DNA from: Polynucleobacter alcilacus
GTDB lineage: Bacteria; Pseudomonadota; Gammaproteobacteria; Burkholderiales; Burkholderiaceae
Length of the DNA: 64,000 nt
Assembly (NCBI RefSeq): GCF_018881545.1
Contig: NZ_JACVQD010000001.1
Span: 1,454,039-1,518,038, forward strand
Reading direction: 5' to 3'
Positions within the stretch are counted from its first letter, which is position 1; each line of letters starts with the position of its first letter. The position numbers and the translations under genes were made by a program. This document shows positions 39,298 through 50,438 of this stretch, one piece after another. The notes under the pieces are model-generated. The model saw nothing but the letters and a program-made list of their open reading frames with translations, had not been told where the DNA came from and ran no database searches.

Positions 39298-40137
39298 CTA
39301 AGCAGCAGCTCTGAGGGCATCGCGAGTGCGTTGCGCCACCAAGCGTGCAGCTTGTGCAAAATTATTGCCAGAGCTGGCGTATAAGATCGCTCTCGAGGAA
39401 TTGATGATCATTCCTGTACCAGGTGCACCAGCGATGCCGCCGGCTTTCACAGTGGCCTCAATATCACCGCCTTGAGCACCAATACCAGGGATGAGTAAAG
39501 GCATATCACCGACGATCGCACGAACCTTCGATATTTCTTCTGGGAATGTGGCGCCTACCACTAGACCAATCTGACCGGAGCTATTCCACTGCTGTGCAGC
39601 TAGTTGGGCAATATGCAAATACAGCGGTTCTCCCTTGGGCCCAACATTCAGAAATTGCAAATCGGAACCACCGGGATTGGAGGTGCGGCAAAGTACGATG
39701 ACGCCTTTGCCGGGATGTTTTAAGTAGGGCTCAATCGTGTCAAAGCCCATGTATGGGTTTACGGTGATGGCATCGGCGCCATAGCGCTCAAAAGCCTCTA
39801 GAGCGTAGTGATCGGCAGTGCTACCAATATCTCCACGCTTTGAGTCCAAAATAACAGGGATATGTGGATAACGATCCTTTAGATGCTTGATCAGCTTTTC
39901 TAATTGGGCCTCAGCCCTTTGTGACGCGAAGTAAGCAAACTGGGGTTTGAACGAGCACACTAAATCCGCAGTAGCATCAGCGATGTCACGGCAGAACTCA
40001 AAAATCCCCTCAGGCTTCCCTTGCAGGACCGTAGGTAAGCGCTTAGGATCGGGGTCAAAGCCAACGCACAGCATACTGCCTTGGGAAGCCCACGCAGACT
40101 GGAGTTGCTGGGTAAAGGTATTTGAGCTTGAGTTCAT
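39298..40137 (-). CDS. pyrF: Orotidine 5'-phosphate decarboxylase, type 2
   Basis: A 279-residue pyrimidine-synthesis enzyme that converts OMP to UMP. The catalytic [16 protein letters not shown] and the N-terminal [12 protein letters not shown] mark the longer type 2 form found in many betaproteobacteria. [17 protein letters not shown] contributes the phosphate site. It converges on mtgA and diverges from corA by 73 bases; no other pyr genes are nearby. Confidence 0.96.
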   Translation of the reverse strand: MNSSSNTFTQQLQSAWASQGSMLCVGFDPDPKRLPTVLQGKPEGIFEFCRDIADATADLVCSFKPQFAYFASQRAEAQLEKLIKHLKDRYPHIPVILDSKRGDIGSTADHYALEAFERYGADAITVNPYMGFDTIEPYLKHPGKGVIVLCRTSNPGGSDLQFLNVGPKGEPLYLHIAQLAAQQWNSSGQIGLVVGATFPEEISKVRAIVGDMPLLIPGIGAQGGDIEATVKAGGIAGAPGTGMIINSSRAILYASSGNNFAQAARLVAQRTRDALRAAA

Positions 40138-40210
40138 TGGGTTTGGCTTATTTTACTGAAACTATCATGTTCTATAGGATAAACTAGCGCACATTCCTTA
40201 GGAGTTCACC

Positions 40211-41176
40211 ATGATCAACTTGTTCGTCCTACAAAATGGCCGCCTCTCTCAAGAGCAAGTCGAAGATCGCAATGAATTGTTGCAATACGCTAATCCTATA
40301 TGGATTGATGTTGTTGATCCAGAAGAAGAAGAGCTTATTTGGATTAAAGAGGCATTTGGCGTGCTTTTGCCCGAGTTGGATGACCTGGGTGACTTAGAGG
40401 CTTCTGCGCGTTATTTTGAGGCGGATGATGGCCACCTCCATATTCGGACCGATTTCTTATTGGATGAAGAAGAAACTTCCCGCAACGTGCGAGTCGCATT
40501 TGTTCTTACTAAGCAAGTGCTATTTTCGATTCATGATGAAGATTTACCCGTGTTCCGTTTGGTTCGTCTGCGGGCACGTTTGCGTCCTGGTTCAGTAAGC
40601 AATGCAAAGGATGTATTGCTCGATTTATATTCTACTGATGCTGAGTATTCGGCCGATGCTTTGGAAGAGGTTTATGAAAACCTTGAACAAGCAGGTAAGC
40701 GCGTGCTTTCTGACAGTATTAATGATGCTGATGCCGCTGAAGTTTTAGAGACAATCGCAAAAGAAGAAGACACCAACGGACGCATTCGTCGCAATGTCAT
40801 GGACACTCGCAGAGCCCTATCTTTCCTAATGCGTAGCAAGTTATTATCCGATGAGCAACAGGAAGAGGCGCGTCAAATTTTGCGCGATATCGATTCTTTA
40901 GAAAACCACACAGCATTCTTATTCGATAAGATCAACTTCTTGATGGATGCGACGGTTGGTTTTATTAACTTGAATCAATCCAAGATTATCAAGATCTTCT
41001 CGGTGGTATCGGTTGCCTTGATGCCACCTACTTTGTTAGCAAGTATTTGGGGTATGAATTATAAATATATGCCTGAACTGGATTTCAGTTGGGGCTACCC
41101 AATGGCAATTGGCGTCATGATTATTTCAGCGATCATCCCATTGTTTTACTTCTATCACAAAGGCTGGATGAAGTAA
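40211..41176 (+). CDS. corA: Magnesium/cobalt transporter CorA
   Basis: A 321-residue pentameric channel protein. A large cytoplasmic N-terminal domain with acidic surface (residues 1-255) is followed by two transmembrane segments near the C-terminus. The signature GMN lies in IWGMNYKYMPEL between them, and the tail ends in basic residues. The ATG is preceded by TTAGGAG. No M-box or other magnesium riboswitch is visible in the 73-base divergent gap. Confidence 0.95.
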   Translation: MINLFVLQNGRLSQEQVEDRNELLQYANPIWIDVVDPEEEELIWIKEAFGVLLPELDDLGDLEASARYFEADDGHLHIRTDFLLDEEETSRNVRVAFVLTKQVLFSIHDEDLPVFRLVRLRARLRPGSVSNAKDVLLDLYSTDAEYSADALEEVYENLEQAGKRVLSDSINDADAAEVLETIAKEEDTNGRIRRNVMDTRRALSFLMRSKLLSDEQQEEARQILRDIDSLENHTAFLFDKINFLMDATVGFINLNQSKIIKIFSVVSVALMPPTLLASIWGMNYKYMPELDFSWGYPMAIGVMIISAIIPLFYFYHKGWMK

Positions 41177-41191
41177 TTTCAAGACTGAGTG

Positions 41192-41692
41192 CTAGTGATC
41201 ATTCAGTAGTGCAAGCAACTCCGTTAAGACATATTCAGTTGCTTGCTGGCGTACTGCTCGCCTATCTCCGCTAAATAGTTTGGTTTTGGTGTGTGTGACA
41301 AACTCACCTGCGCCACTGGGTATAGTCCAGCTAAAACAAACAGTACCAACCGGTTTGCCTGGTGACCCGCCAGTAGGTCCCGCAATGCCCGTAATGGAAG
41401 CGCCCACATTTGCACCGGCATTGCGCTGTGCACCTTCAGCCATGGCTTTCGCCACTGGCTCGCTCACTGCCCCAAAGGACTCTATGAGCTCCACCGGAAC
41501 TCCTAAGCACTCAGATTTAGCTTGATTGCTATAGGCGATATAGCCACGCTCAAACCAATCGCTCGAGCCTGGTAATTCAGTCAAAGCAGCACAAACAAGT
41601 CCACCAGTGCAAGATTCTGCGAGTGCAATTGTCCAGCCCTTAGAAATGAAGAGTTTGGCAATTGTCTGAGTTTGATCGGCTAAGCTCATCAT
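41192..41692 (-). CDS. pncC: CinA C-terminal domain protein, nicotinamide-nucleotide amidase
   Basis: A 166-residue stand-alone PncC domain that deamidates nicotinamide mononucleotide in NAD recycling. ALAESCTGGLVCAALTELPG contains the catalytic serine region, and GITGIAGPTGGSPGKPVG is the conserved glycine-rich segment. The N-terminal molybdopterin-like domain of full CinA is absent. Its ATG overlaps the pgpA stop (ATGA); it is the last gene of thiL-pgpA-pncC. Confidence 0.93.
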   Translation of the reverse strand: MMSLADQTQTIAKLFISKGWTIALAESCTGGLVCAALTELPGSSDWFERGYIAYSNQAKSECLGVPVELIESFGAVSEPVAKAMAEGAQRNAGANVGASITGIAGPTGGSPGKPVGTVCFSWTIPSGAGEFVTHTKTKLFSGDRRAVRQQATEYVLTELLALLNDH

Positions 41693-42249
41693 TGAATAAT
41701 CATTTGTATTAATGCCACCACTAATAATGTGAAGAAGGCTGCTGCAAGGTCGTCGATCATAATCCCGAAGCCACCCCAGACAATTTGAAATAGGCTTGAG
41801 GGCGCTTGATTCTCTTCCTCCAGATTTTTAAAGTGGCGATCAATCAATCCAATGGGGCCAGGCTTAACAGCATCAAAAAAGCGAAAGAGGCCGAAGGCAA
41901 TTGCTTGCATCCAAATATTGGTAGGCATGATCACGAGGAGTATTAGCCAAAAGGCGATGATTTCATCCCATACGATGCCGCCAAAATCTTTCTTGCCCAA
42001 CTCCTCACTGACGTGCCCACAGATCCAGCAACCCAACACGAAGCCACCACTAATGATCCATATAAAGTCTTCGGTTGATAAGAAATACTCTCCTATCAGA
42101 AAGGCTGCCCAGGCCCATAGCGTTCCAACAGTCCCAGGCGCTAAAGGGCTTAGGCCACTGCCAAACCCAAAGGCGATAGTGCGAGTGGCAGTTTGCCTTA
42201 CCCATTTAAAGGTGGGAATTGCCTGCGTCGATTGATCGAGATTACTCAT
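41689..42249 (-). CDS. pgpA: Phosphatidylglycerophosphatase A
   Basis: A 186-residue membrane phosphatase that makes phosphatidylglycerol. GFGSGLSPLAPGTVGTLWA opens the domain; VWDEIIAFWLIL and the DRHFKN...GGFGIMIDDLAAAF region, seen as GFGIMIDDLAAAFFT, carry the acidic metal-binding residues. About four hydrophobic segments are present. It is coupled to thiL and pncC by ATGA overlaps on both sides, an arrangement common in proteobacteria. Confidence 0.95.
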   Translation of the reverse strand: MSNLDQSTQAIPTFKWVRQTATRTIAFGFGSGLSPLAPGTVGTLWAWAAFLIGEYFLSTEDFIWIISGGFVLGCWICGHVSEELGKKDFGGIVWDEIIAFWLILLVIMPTNIWMQAIAFGLFRFFDAVKPGPIGLIDRHFKNLEEENQAPSSLFQIVWGGFGIMIDDLAAAFFTLLVVALIQMIIQ

Positions 42250-43271
42250 GATGCAAAGTGGTCAAAAGATTTGAGAAGTGCTGCAGCTTCAGTATCGCTA
42301 ATGAGCTTGCCATCTGCATCAAGTAAGCGAACGATTGCTTGCGCATTGCTCATCTTTGTAATTTGACCAATATGGGTGATAGGTAGATTCAAATCCTTGC
42401 TAATGGCCTTGATGACCTGTCGTTGTGCAACTGGAGCTGTAAAACAAATTTCATAATCATCCCCACCGCAAGCTGCAAATTGATGTTGAATATCCTCAGC
42501 TTGTTTTCTAAGGATGAGAGATTTTGGAATGAGCTCTAAAAATATTTCTGCACTGACTTGGGATTGCTCCAGGATATGCTGAAGATCTCCCAATAGACCA
42601 TCAGAAACATCCAGTGCAGCGCTCGCAATATCTCGCAGTCTTAATCCCAGATTCACTCTTGGGATGGGATCATGCATACGAGATTCAATCTGCTTTAGAT
42701 CATCTTCAGGAATTAGGATTTCATGACGCAGTGCAGCAAGAGTAAGTCTCGCGTCTCCTGTTGTTCCGGAAATCCAAATATCTTCTCCAGGTTTTGCCCC
42801 TGATCTACGAATCGCTTTTTCAGCTGGAATGCTCCCAAATGCCGTAATGGAAATGGTGAGTGGTCCAGCGGTCGTATCGCCCCCAATCAATGGGCATGAA
42901 AATTCATTTGCGATTGCAAAAAGACCTTCACAAAAGGCTTCAAGCCAAATGACGTCTGGTCGCGGGAGAGCAATGGCTAAGGTGAATCCCAATGGCCTTG
43001 CCCCCATTGCCGCTAGGTCTGAGAGGTTAACTGCTAGGGCTTTGCGTCCCAAGAGTGCTGGGTTAGCATTTGAGAAAAAGTGCCTGCCCTCCACCAGCAT
43101 ATCGCTAGTAATGGCAATTTCTTCCCCTACGACTGGTTTGAGAAGGGCGCAATCATCACCGATACCTAAAGTGATGTTTTGATCCTTATTTGAGTGCATA
43201 GCCTGCGCGCCCGTTTTAAAAAAACGCTGAATGACAGCAAATTCCCCAAGAGAGTCAGATTCTGAATGCAT
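42246..43271 (-). CDS. thiL: Thiamine-monophosphate kinase
   Basis: A 341-residue ATP-dependent kinase for the last step of thiamine diphosphate synthesis. LGEFAVIQRFF begins the family domain, GIGDDCALLKP and SDMLVEGRHFF bind magnesium and ATP, and CGGDDYEICFT is the C-terminal signature. ATG 43271 fits the family start. A TTG 20 codons upstream gives only an unsupported extension. It is followed by pgpA with a four-base overlap. Confidence 0.94.
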   Translation of the reverse strand: MHSESDSLGEFAVIQRFFKTGAQAMHSNKDQNITLGIGDDCALLKPVVGEEIAITSDMLVEGRHFFSNANPALLGRKALAVNLSDLAAMGARPLGFTLAIALPRPDVIWLEAFCEGLFAIANEFSCPLIGGDTTAGPLTISITAFGSIPAEKAIRRSGAKPGEDIWISGTTGDARLTLAALRHEILIPEDDLKQIESRMHDPIPRVNLGLRLRDIASAALDVSDGLLGDLQHILEQSQVSAEIFLELIPKSLILRKQAEDIQHQFAACGGDDYEICFTAPVAQRQVIKAISKDLNLPITHIGQITKMSNAQAIVRLLDADGKLISDTEAAALLKSFDHFAS

Positions 43272-43355
43272 GCGCCATTTTATGGCTCTTAGCAGACTAG
43301 TGCTCGAGAGGAATAGAATTAGAGTCTTCAATAGGCCTTACCAAAGAGTACGCTG

Positions 43356-45677
43356 ATGAGCAAAGAAAATAATAAAGAGCAACAAATTGCAGCCCTAAGA
43401 GAGGCCGCACTCCAGTATCACGAGTTTCCAACTCCTGGCAAGATTGAGATTGCCCCCACTAAACAACTGACAAATCAACGCGATTTAGCACTTGCTTACA
43501 CCCCTGGTGTTGCAGCCCCTTGCGAAGAGATTGTTAAAGACCCCGCCAATGCATTCAAATACACCGCGCGTGGGAATTTGGTCGGCGTCATTACCAACGG
43601 TACAGCAGTTCTTGGTTTGGGAAATATTGGGCCATTAGCTAGTAAGCCAGTGATGGAGGGGAAAGCTGTTCTCTTTAAAAAATTCGCCGGTATTGATGTG
43701 TTCGATATCGAAATAAACGAAAACGACCCTGACAAGTTGGTCGAAATTATTGCAGCACTAGAACCCACTTTTGGTGGTATTAATTTAGAAGATATTAAGG
43801 CGCCAGACTGCTTTGTAGTCGAGCGTAAGTTACAGGCCCGTATGAAGATTCCGGTCTTCCATGACGATCAACACGGCACCGCCATTGTGGTTGCAGCAGC
43901 AATTCTGAATGGTTTGAAGGTGGTTGGTAAGGATGTAGGGAATGTGAAGTTGGTGACCTCTGGTGCAGGCGCTGCGGCTTTGGCATGCTTGGACTTGCTA
44001 GTTGAGCTGGGTATTTCCCGTAAAAACATTTGGGTGACGGATTTAGCAGGCGTTGCATATAAGGGTCGTAAAGAATTGATGGATCCAGAGAAGGAGCCAT
44101 TTTGTCAAGAAACTGAACTGCGTACTTTAGATCAGGCAATTGAAGGCGCTGATATTTTCTTGGGTCTCTCTGCTGGTGGTGTGCTGAAGCAAGACATGGT
44201 GAAGAAAATGGCTCTTAATCCATTGGTCTATGCATTAGCAAATCCAACCCCAGAGATTCTTCCTGAAGAAGTGAAAGCGGTTCGTCCAGACGCAGTAATG
44301 GCAACGGGTCGAACTGATTACCCCAATCAAGTGAATAACGTATTGTGTTTCCCCTTTATCTTCCGTGGCGCTTTAGATGTGGGTGCGACAACAATCACTC
44401 GTGGCATGGAAGTGGCTGCAGTGAAGGCTGTAGCGGAATTAGCACAAGCAGAGCAAAGCGAAGTAGTGGCCTCTGTTTATGGCATCGAGAATTTATCCTT
44501 TGGTCCAGAGTATTTAATACCGAAACCATTTGACCCGCGCTTAATCACAGTCATTGCCCCTGCAGTTGCTAGAGCAGCGATGGAAGATGGCGTTGCCACT
44601 CGTCCGATAAAAGATTTTGATGCTTATCGCAATCAGTTGCAGCAATTTGTGTACCACTCCGGTACATTGATGAAACCGCTCTTTAGTATTGCTAAGCGCG
44701 TACCAGCAAATCAAAAGCGAATTGTATTTGCCGAAGGTGAAGATGAGCGCGTATTGCGCGCGGTGCAAATCATTATTGATGAGCAGCTTGCCACTCCAAT
44801 CTTAATTGGTCGCCCAGCCGTGATTGAGTACCGTATTGACAAGTTTGGCTTGCGCATGAAGGCGGAAGATGATTTTGAGATCGTCAATCCAGAAAATGAC
44901 ACGCGCTTCCGTGATTTCTGGCAAACCTATTTGGGTCTGACTGAACGCAAGGGTGTTACAGCGTCTTTTGCCAAGTTGGAGATGCGCCGTCGCAATAGCT
45001 TGATTGGTTCAATCATGATTATTAAAGGTATGGCCGATGGCATGATTTGTGGAACTATTGGTAATGCAGCAACGCATTTGAAATACGTTGACGAAGTGGT
45101 TGGTCATGAGGCTGGAGCGAATGTATATGGCGCTATGTCAGGTCTCATACTTCCAGGCCGCCAAGTATTTTTAGTCGATACCCATATCAACATTGATCCA
45201 AGCGCTTGCGAGTTAGCTGAATTGACTTTGATGGCTGCTAGTGAAATGCGCAAGTTAGGATTAGTACCAAAAGTAGCCCTCCTCTCACATTCTAATTTTG
45301 GTTCAAGCAATGCGCCATCTGCGATCAAAATGCGCGAAGTCTTAGCCTTAATTCAAAAGGCCGATCCAACTTTAGAAGTTGATGGTGAAATGCATGGTGA
45401 TAGCGCTTTGGATGAAACTATTCGGGCTGGAGCGGTGACAAGCTCACCATTAAAGGGTGACGCAAACTTGTTGGTATTGCCTAATATTGATGCAGCCAAC
45501 ATTTCTTATAACTTGTTAAAAACTGCAGCAGGTAACGGTATCGCAATCGGACCACTTTTGTTAGGTGTTGCTAAGCCGATCCATATTCTGACTCCAGCGG
45601 CTACGGTTCGTCGGATCGTGAATGTGACTACTTTGGCGGTGGTTGAGGCTGCTAGTAATGCGAGGGGAATCTCTTAA
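43356..45677 (+). CDS. maeB: NADP-type malic enzyme with phosphotransacetylase-like domain
   Basis: A 773-residue two-domain protein. The malic domain (1-430) decarboxylates malate to pyruvate, with [21 protein letters not shown] and a nucleotide loop around [10 protein letters not shown]. Residues from about 440 resemble phosphotransacetylase ([12 protein letters not shown], then [19 protein letters not shown]), which in this family is regulatory and usually inactive. Length and order match MaeB. It stands alone on the plus strand, upstream of the barstar-like gene. Confidence 0.96.
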   Translation: MSKENNKEQQIAALREAALQYHEFPTPGKIEIAPTKQLTNQRDLALAYTPGVAAPCEEIVKDPANAFKYTARGNLVGVITNGTAVLGLGNIGPLASKPVMEGKAVLFKKFAGIDVFDIEINENDPDKLVEIIAALEPTFGGINLEDIKAPDCFVVERKLQARMKIPVFHDDQHGTAIVVAAAILNGLKVVGKDVGNVKLVTSGAGAAALACLDLLVELGISRKNIWVTDLAGVAYKGRKELMDPEKEPFCQETELRTLDQAIEGADIFLGLSAGGVLKQDMVKKMALNPLVYALANPTPEILPEEVKAVRPDAVMATGRTDYPNQVNNVLCFPFIFRGALDVGATTITRGMEVAAVKAVAELAQAEQSEVVASVYGIENLSFGPEYLIPKPFDPRLITVIAPAVARAAMEDGVATRPIKDFDAYRNQLQQFVYHSGTLMKPLFSIAKRVPANQKRIVFAEGEDERVLRAVQIIIDEQLATPILIGRPAVIEYRIDKFGLRMKAEDDFEIVNPENDTRFRDFWQTYLGLTERKGVTASFAKLEMRRRNSLIGSIMIIKGMADGMICGTIGNAATHLKYVDEVVGHEAGANVYGAMSGLILPGRQVFLVDTHINIDPSACELAELTLMAASEMRKLGLVPKVALLSHSNFGSSNAPSAIKMREVLALIQKADPTLEVDGEMHGDSALDETIRAGAVTSSPLKGDANLLVLPNIDAANISYNLLKTAAGNGIAIGPLLLGVAKPIHILTPAATVRRIVNVTTLAVVEAASNARGIS

Positions 45678-45697
45678 GGATCCAGTGATAAATATAA

Positions 45698-45713
45698 GTT
45701 AGTGATAACTAAC
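45698..45713 (+). terminator. Weak hairpin after maeB
   Basis: GTTAGT (45698-45703) pairs with ACTAAC (45708-45713) around GATA, followed by ATTTATTATTTC. The stem is short and AT-rich, so it may be a weak terminator. The remaining 90 bases before the barstar-like gene are AT-rich with TATAAA-like sequences but no convincing -35. Confidence 0.35.
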
Positions 45714-45806
45714 ATTTATTATTTCTATATAAATCAACAGTTTATATAAAATGCACTGTATTTGGGCTTGATTTGATGGCGCGTTAAGGGTAACCTAGCA
45801 CCCATC

Positions 45807-46427
45807 ATGAATAATCGCTCTGAAAACAACAGTACAGCAGGCTTTGAAGAACACAGCCGTCCTGAAAGTTGGGATAGTAATGACCGACTTGAAACCGAAT
45901 CGTCCGCTGCCAATATTTATGCTCAGGGCGGTTTATCTCGTTTACAAACCTATGCAGCAAATCAAGTTTCGGGGAAAAAAGTGACTGCTTCTTGGCGTGC
46001 CGCTTTGGCCGTTCGTGATGCCGGACCGCCGGCAATGTTGCGCAGTGTGCGCACTAACATCGTGCAATCGATCCGTGCTTTCCGTACTCCTGACTTACAG
46101 GAAGCGGCAACTGAACTTGGCCAACATTTCATTTATGCAAACTGTGCAAATGCGATGACTAAAGGTGAAGTTCTGGAGTCTATTGCGATTGCCTACTCAT
46201 TTACAAAGCAACAAGCAAAGAATTTTGATCCTTTGTTAGACGCTTTGACGACAACCATTGATAAGACAGGCCCGCAATCTGGATTTGTTGTGGTACTTGA
46301 AGGTTTACCTTGCACTCAGAAGTTTGACAAAGAAGCACGCGAAACGCTGTTAGATGTTTTCCGTGATGCAGTCGATTTCTGGGCTGAGCGCCGCACTCCT
46401 TATCGTGTCTTCTACTCTTTTGCTTGA
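45807..46427 (+). CDS. Barstar-family protein
   Basis: A 206-residue protein whose C-terminal 90 residues resemble barstar, the barnase inhibitor: KGEVLESIAIAYSF, then FVVVLEGLPCTQKFD and a final TPYRVFYSFA. The N-terminal 110 residues are polar and unlike classical 90-residue barstar. No barnase-type ribonuclease is encoded beside it. It occupies a position between malic enzyme and rsmE that I recall for betaproteobacteria, so it is probably a conserved cellular protein rather than an immunity gene. Confidence 0.75.
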   Translation: MNNRSENNSTAGFEEHSRPESWDSNDRLETESSAANIYAQGGLSRLQTYAANQVSGKKVTASWRAALAVRDAGPPAMLRSVRTNIVQSIRAFRTPDLQEAATELGQHFIYANCANAMTKGEVLESIAIAYSFTKQQAKNFDPLLDALTTTIDKTGPQSGFVVVLEGLPCTQKFDKEARETLLDVFRDAVDFWAERRTPYRVFYSFA

Positions 46428-46451
46428 TTGCTAAAGTTTTAGAAGCTCCTT

Positions 46452-46476
46452 AAATCGCCTCTACTTGAGGCGATTT
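46452..46476. terminator. Terminator overlapping the rsmE stop
   Basis: AAATCGCCTC (46452-46461) pairs with GAGGCGATTT (46467-46476) around a five-base loop. It stands between the convergent barstar-like and rsmE genes and includes the rsmE stop codon. A- and T-rich flanks on each side allow use from both directions. Confidence 0.65.
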
Positions 46477-47222
46477 TGCATTTCAGGATTCCAGATACTG
46501 TGTACGGTCGTAATAGCGACGATGCCAGCTGTTTCTGTTCTAAGAACTCGCTCACCTAAGGAAACGATTTGAAAGCCTGCTGCTTCCGCTAAGGCCTCCT
46601 CTTCTGGAGAATGCCCACCTTCAGGCCCAATCATCAGAACAATATCTTGGGGAGTACTCTCTATTAAAACAGAGTGCATCGTTTTTGAGGCATCTGGACT
46701 GAGGAGAAGCTTTAAGGCCTGCTCGGGATTGGCTTTGAGGTAGGACTCAAAAGTGTGAATGGGTTCAATGGCAGCAAATACAGTTCGATCACATTGTTCG
46801 CAAGCCGCTTGGATAATTCCTTCCCAATGGGCTAGGCGCTTTTGAGCCCGATCATGGTCACTTCCGCGAGTGAGCTTCAAAATAGAGCGTTCACATTGCA
46901 GAGGTACGATGTTCTGGGCGCCAGTTTCAACGGCTTTTTCAATAATCCAATCCATTTTGTCGCCACCAGCCAAGCCTTGGGCCAAAGTAATGGCATAAGC
47001 GGTCTCACGATGAGTATCTCTGCGGATGTCATTTAATTGGACTTGGCCTATTTTTCCGTTAAGTGAGAGCAGTTCTGCCTGGGCTACCTGGCCTTTTCCG
47101 TCAAACACGGGGAAGAATTCCCCAATCTTGATGCGTCGCACGCGCAGGTGATGGGCTGCCTCAGGGGTGAGGGAGGTTGGCTTTTGGGATTCCCATGGGC
47201 TGGGAAGATAAAATTGAGGCAT
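46461..47222 (-). CDS. rsmE: 16S rRNA (uracil1498-N3)-methyltransferase
   Basis: A 253-residue SPOUT methyltransferase modifying U1498 in the ribosomal decoding region. The N-terminal PUA-like domain (1-75) includes [14 protein letters not shown]. The knot domain has [13 protein letters not shown] and [14 protein letters not shown], the diagnostic SAM-binding segments. The length matches. It diverges from tkt by 44 bases. Confidence 0.96.
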   Translation of the reverse strand: MPQFYLPSPWESQKPTSLTPEAAHHLRVRRIKIGEFFPVFDGKGQVAQAELLSLNGKIGQVQLNDIRRDTHRETAYAITLAQGLAGGDKMDWIIEKAVETGAQNIVPLQCERSILKLTRGSDHDRAQKRLAHWEGIIQAACEQCDRTVFAAIEPIHTFESYLKANPEQALKLLLSPDASKTMHSVLIESTPQDIVLMIGPEGGHSPEEEALAEAAGFQIVSLGERVLRTETAGIVAITTVHSIWNPEMQNRLK

Positions 47223-47266
47223 TACTGAAATGTAGCCGATTTATTTTTCTCGAGACCAAATTTACA

Positions 47267-49261
47267 ATGTCAAATCTTCAAATTCGCATGGCGGATGCCA
47301 TACGTCACTTATCCATGGATGCGGTTCAACAGGCCAACTCTGGTCATCCGGGTATGCCAATGGGAATGGCCGATATTGCCGTTGCACTTTGGGGCGAGCA
47401 TTTAAAACATAACCCGAATGATCCGCTTTGGATTAATCGTGATCGTTTTGTTTTATCCAATGGCCATGGCTCGATGTTGCTGTATTCACTCTTGCATCTT
47501 TCAGGATACGACTTGCCCATTGAGGAGTTAAAAAAATTCCGACAATTGCATAGCAAAACACCTGGTCATCCAGAGTATGGAATTACACCTGGTGTTGAAA
47601 CGACCACAGGTCCATTGGGCCAAGGAATTGCCAATGCGGTAGGCATGGCGCTCGCGGAGAAATTACTCGCAGAAGAATTTAATCGTCCGGGTCATAAAAT
47701 TGTTGATCACTACACCTATGCTTTTTTAGGCGATGGTTGTTTGATGGAGGGTATTAGCCATGAAGTTTGTTCATTAGCTGGAACTTTACAGCTGAATAAA
47801 TTGATTGCGTTCTGGGACGACAATGGCATCTCAATTGATGGCAAAGTGATTTCGTGGTTTAACGAAGATACGCCGAAGCGCTTTGAGGCTTATCACTGGA
47901 ATGTGCTTCGTGATATAGATGGCCACGATGCTGAGGCAGTATCAGCTGCCATCGCTAAGGCAAAAAAGAGTGATAAACCAAGCTTAATCTGCTGCAAGAC
48001 CGCCATTGGCAAAGGCTCGCCGAATATGGCCGGCAGCGATAAAGTCCATGGTTCTCCGCTAGGCGCTGCTGAAATTGCAGAAACCCGCCTTGCTTTGAAC
48101 TGGCCTTATCCGCCATTTGAAATTCCGCAAGATATTTATGCAGCGTGGGATTTTAAAAAACGGGGCCAAGCTGCCGAGCATGAATGGCATGAAGAATTCC
48201 AAGAATATAAAACTCAATATCCAGAACTCGCCTCTGAATTGCAACGTCGTATGCAAGGTGATTTACCAGAAGATTTTTCAACGACCCTAAAGTCGTATTT
48301 GGAAACTTGCCAAACTAAGGCAGAGACAATTGCAACCCGTAAAGCAAGTCAAAATGCAATTGAAGCATTAGCACCTGCTTTACCAGAATTTATGGGTGGC
48401 TCTGCTGACTTAACAGGATCGAATTTAACCAATTGGTCAAGTTGCAAACCCGTTCGCAGTAATCAATGGGGCAACCACATTAATTATGGTGTGCGTGAGT
48501 TTGGTATGAGTGCGATCATGAATGGGATTGCTTTGCATGGTGGCTACATTCCATTTGGCGGAACATTCTTAACCTTCTCAGACTACAGCCGCAATGCTTT
48601 GCGGATGGCAGCCTTAATGAAGTTGCGTAGCATCTTTGTCTTTACCCATGACTCTATTGGTCTTGGTGAAGATGGTCCAACCCATCAAGCTGTTGAGCAT
48701 GTAGCCAGCTTACGCCTGATCCCGAACCTGATGGTTTGGCGTCCATGTGATACCACCGAGAGTGCCGTGGCCTGGGGAGCAGCCATTAAGCGCAAGAATG
48801 GCCCCAGCGCCCTCATCTTTAGCCGGCAAAATTGCCCTTTTGTTACACGCAATAATCAACAAATTCAAGATATTGCTCGTGGCGGCTATGTATTGCGTGA
48901 GTCACAATTTGGAAAGATAGATGCAGTCATTATTGCGACTGGTTCTGAAATTGCCCTCGCGCTGCAAACGGCAGAGCAGTTAGAAAAAAATGGTTTGGGT
49001 ATTCGGGTAGTCTCGATGCCATCAACTACTGTTTTTGATCAACAAGATTCTGCTTATAAAGCAAAAGTCCTGCCAGCCAATATTCCGCGAATTGCTGTTG
49101 AAGCAGGGGTGAGTGATTTCTGGTGGAAGTATGGTTGTGCAGCCGTACACGGTGTTGATACCTTCGGTGAGTCAGCGCCTGCACCACAACTTTATGAATA
49201 CTTTGGTTTAACAGTCGACCAAATTTCAAAGACAGCTAAACAATGTATCGCCAATAAATAA
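47267..49261 (+). CDS. tkt: Transketolase
   Basis: A 664-residue thiamine-diphosphate enzyme of the pentose phosphate pathway. [13 protein letters not shown] binds the cofactor and metal, SGHPGMPMG and the HGS segment line the substrate site, and [11 protein letters not shown] lies in the pyrimidine-binding domain. ATG 47267 ([13 protein letters not shown]) fits the family. The frame is open 30 codons further up but only across the divergent rsmE gene start. It is followed by gap after 38 bases, forming a carbon-metabolism pair. Confidence 0.97.
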   Translation: MSNLQIRMADAIRHLSMDAVQQANSGHPGMPMGMADIAVALWGEHLKHNPNDPLWINRDRFVLSNGHGSMLLYSLLHLSGYDLPIEELKKFRQLHSKTPGHPEYGITPGVETTTGPLGQGIANAVGMALAEKLLAEEFNRPGHKIVDHYTYAFLGDGCLMEGISHEVCSLAGTLQLNKLIAFWDDNGISIDGKVISWFNEDTPKRFEAYHWNVLRDIDGHDAEAVSAAIAKAKKSDKPSLICCKTAIGKGSPNMAGSDKVHGSPLGAAEIAETRLALNWPYPPFEIPQDIYAAWDFKKRGQAAEHEWHEEFQEYKTQYPELASELQRRMQGDLPEDFSTTLKSYLETCQTKAETIATRKASQNAIEALAPALPEFMGGSADLTGSNLTNWSSCKPVRSNQWGNHINYGVREFGMSAIMNGIALHGGYIPFGGTFLTFSDYSRNALRMAALMKLRSIFVFTHDSIGLGEDGPTHQAVEHVASLRLIPNLMVWRPCDTTESAVAWGAAIKRKNGPSALIFSRQNCPFVTRNNQQIQDIARGGYVLRESQFGKIDAVIIATGSEIALALQTAEQLEKNGLGIRVVSMPSTTVFDQQDSAYKAKVLPANIPRIAVEAGVSDFWWKYGCAAVHGVDTFGESAPAPQLYEYFGLTVDQISKTAKQCIANK

Positions 49262-49299
49262 AGCAAAGTACGAAATTCAATATTAGTTAGGGGAAATCA

Positions 49300-50328
49300 A
49301 TGACAATTCGGGTCGCAATTAATGGATATGGTCGTATCGGTCGCATGGTGTTGCGTGCCTTATATGAAGATCAGCTAAACGGCAAACCGAGACGGGATAT
49401 CAAGATTGTGGCGATTAATGCCATGGGAGATATCGATATCAATGCCCACCTCACTCAATATGATTCTGCTCATGGCCGCTTTCCTGCTGAGGTCAAGGTT
49501 GATGGCGATTGCATGGTGGTCAATGGTGATCGTATCCAAATGTTTTCTACACGTAATCCGTTGGAGACCCCATGGGGTGATTTGGGAGTAGATTTAGTGT
49601 TGGAGTGCTCAGGGAAATTTACCTCCAAAGAAAAAGCGCTAGTGCATATTCAGCAGGGCGCAAAGAAGGTATTAATTTCTGCCCCTGGTGAAAAAGATGT
49701 TGACGCGACCATCGTGTATGGCGTTAACCAAAATATATTAAAGGCAAGTGATGTAGTTGTATCCAATGCTAGCTGTACAACCAACTGTTTGGCACCTTTA
49801 GTTAAGCCTTTGCTAGAAAAAATTGGCATTGAGTCTGGCTTGATGACAACAATTCATGCTTTTACTAACGACCAGGTACTTACAGACGTGTATCACAAGG
49901 ATATGCGGCGCGCACGTTCAGCTGTTAACAGCATGATTCCAACGAAGACTGGCGCTGCAAAAGCGATAGGCTTAGTGTTACCAGCTTTGGCAGGGCGTTT
50001 TGATGGTTTCGCAATGCGAGTGCCAGTGATTAACGTGTCTGTAGTGGATTTAACTTTTGCAGCCAGTCGTGCCACCAGCGTCGATGAAGTAAATTCCATC
50101 TTGAAGGCTGCTAGCGAAGGTGAGCTCAAAGGTATTTTGGGCTTTAATACTTTGCCACTGGTATCAATCGACTTTAATCATGATCCTCGCCCAAGTATTT
50201 ATGATGCCTCTCAAACCCGCGTTTCTGCTGATGGTAAGTTAGTTAAAGTATTGGCTTGGTATGACAATGAGTGGGGTTATTCAGTGCAAATGCTCAATGC
50301 CGCTGAGGCATTGATGGCTGCGAAGTGA
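49300..50328 (+). CDS. gap: Glyceraldehyde-3-phosphate dehydrogenase, type I
   Basis: A 342-residue NAD-dependent glycolytic enzyme. [14 protein letters not shown] is the dinucleotide loop, and [13 protein letters not shown] carries the catalytic cysteine at about residue 159. [11 protein letters not shown] and the C-terminal WYDNEWGYS are diagnostic. TTAGGGG precedes the ATG. It is downstream of tkt and ends at a strong bidirectional terminator shared with fur. Confidence 0.98.
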   Translation: MTIRVAINGYGRIGRMVLRALYEDQLNGKPRRDIKIVAINAMGDIDINAHLTQYDSAHGRFPAEVKVDGDCMVVNGDRIQMFSTRNPLETPWGDLGVDLVLECSGKFTSKEKALVHIQQGAKKVLISAPGEKDVDATIVYGVNQNILKASDVVVSNASCTTNCLAPLVKPLLEKIGIESGLMTTIHAFTNDQVLTDVYHKDMRRARSAVNSMIPTKTGAAKAIGLVLPALAGRFDGFAMRVPVINVSVVDLTFAASRATSVDEVNSILKAASEGELKGILGFNTLPLVSIDFNHDPRPSIYDASQTRVSADGKLVKVLAWYDNEWGYSVQMLNAAEALMAAK

Positions 50329-50367
50329 TCTAAACGTATCAAAAGCACTTAAAAGATGTGAAAAAGC

Positions 50368-50394
50368 AAAAAGACCTCAATTTGAGGTCTTTTT
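50368..50394. terminator. Bidirectional terminator between gap and fur
   Basis: AAAAAGACCTCA (50368-50379) pairs perfectly with TGAGGTCTTTTT (50383-50394) around a three-base loop. A-runs on one side and T-runs on the other make it suited to both the gap and the convergent fur transcript. Confidence 0.85.
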
Positions 50395-50438
50395 AGCTAT
50401 TCTGAGCCCTAATTATTGGCTAAAACACCCAAAAATGC

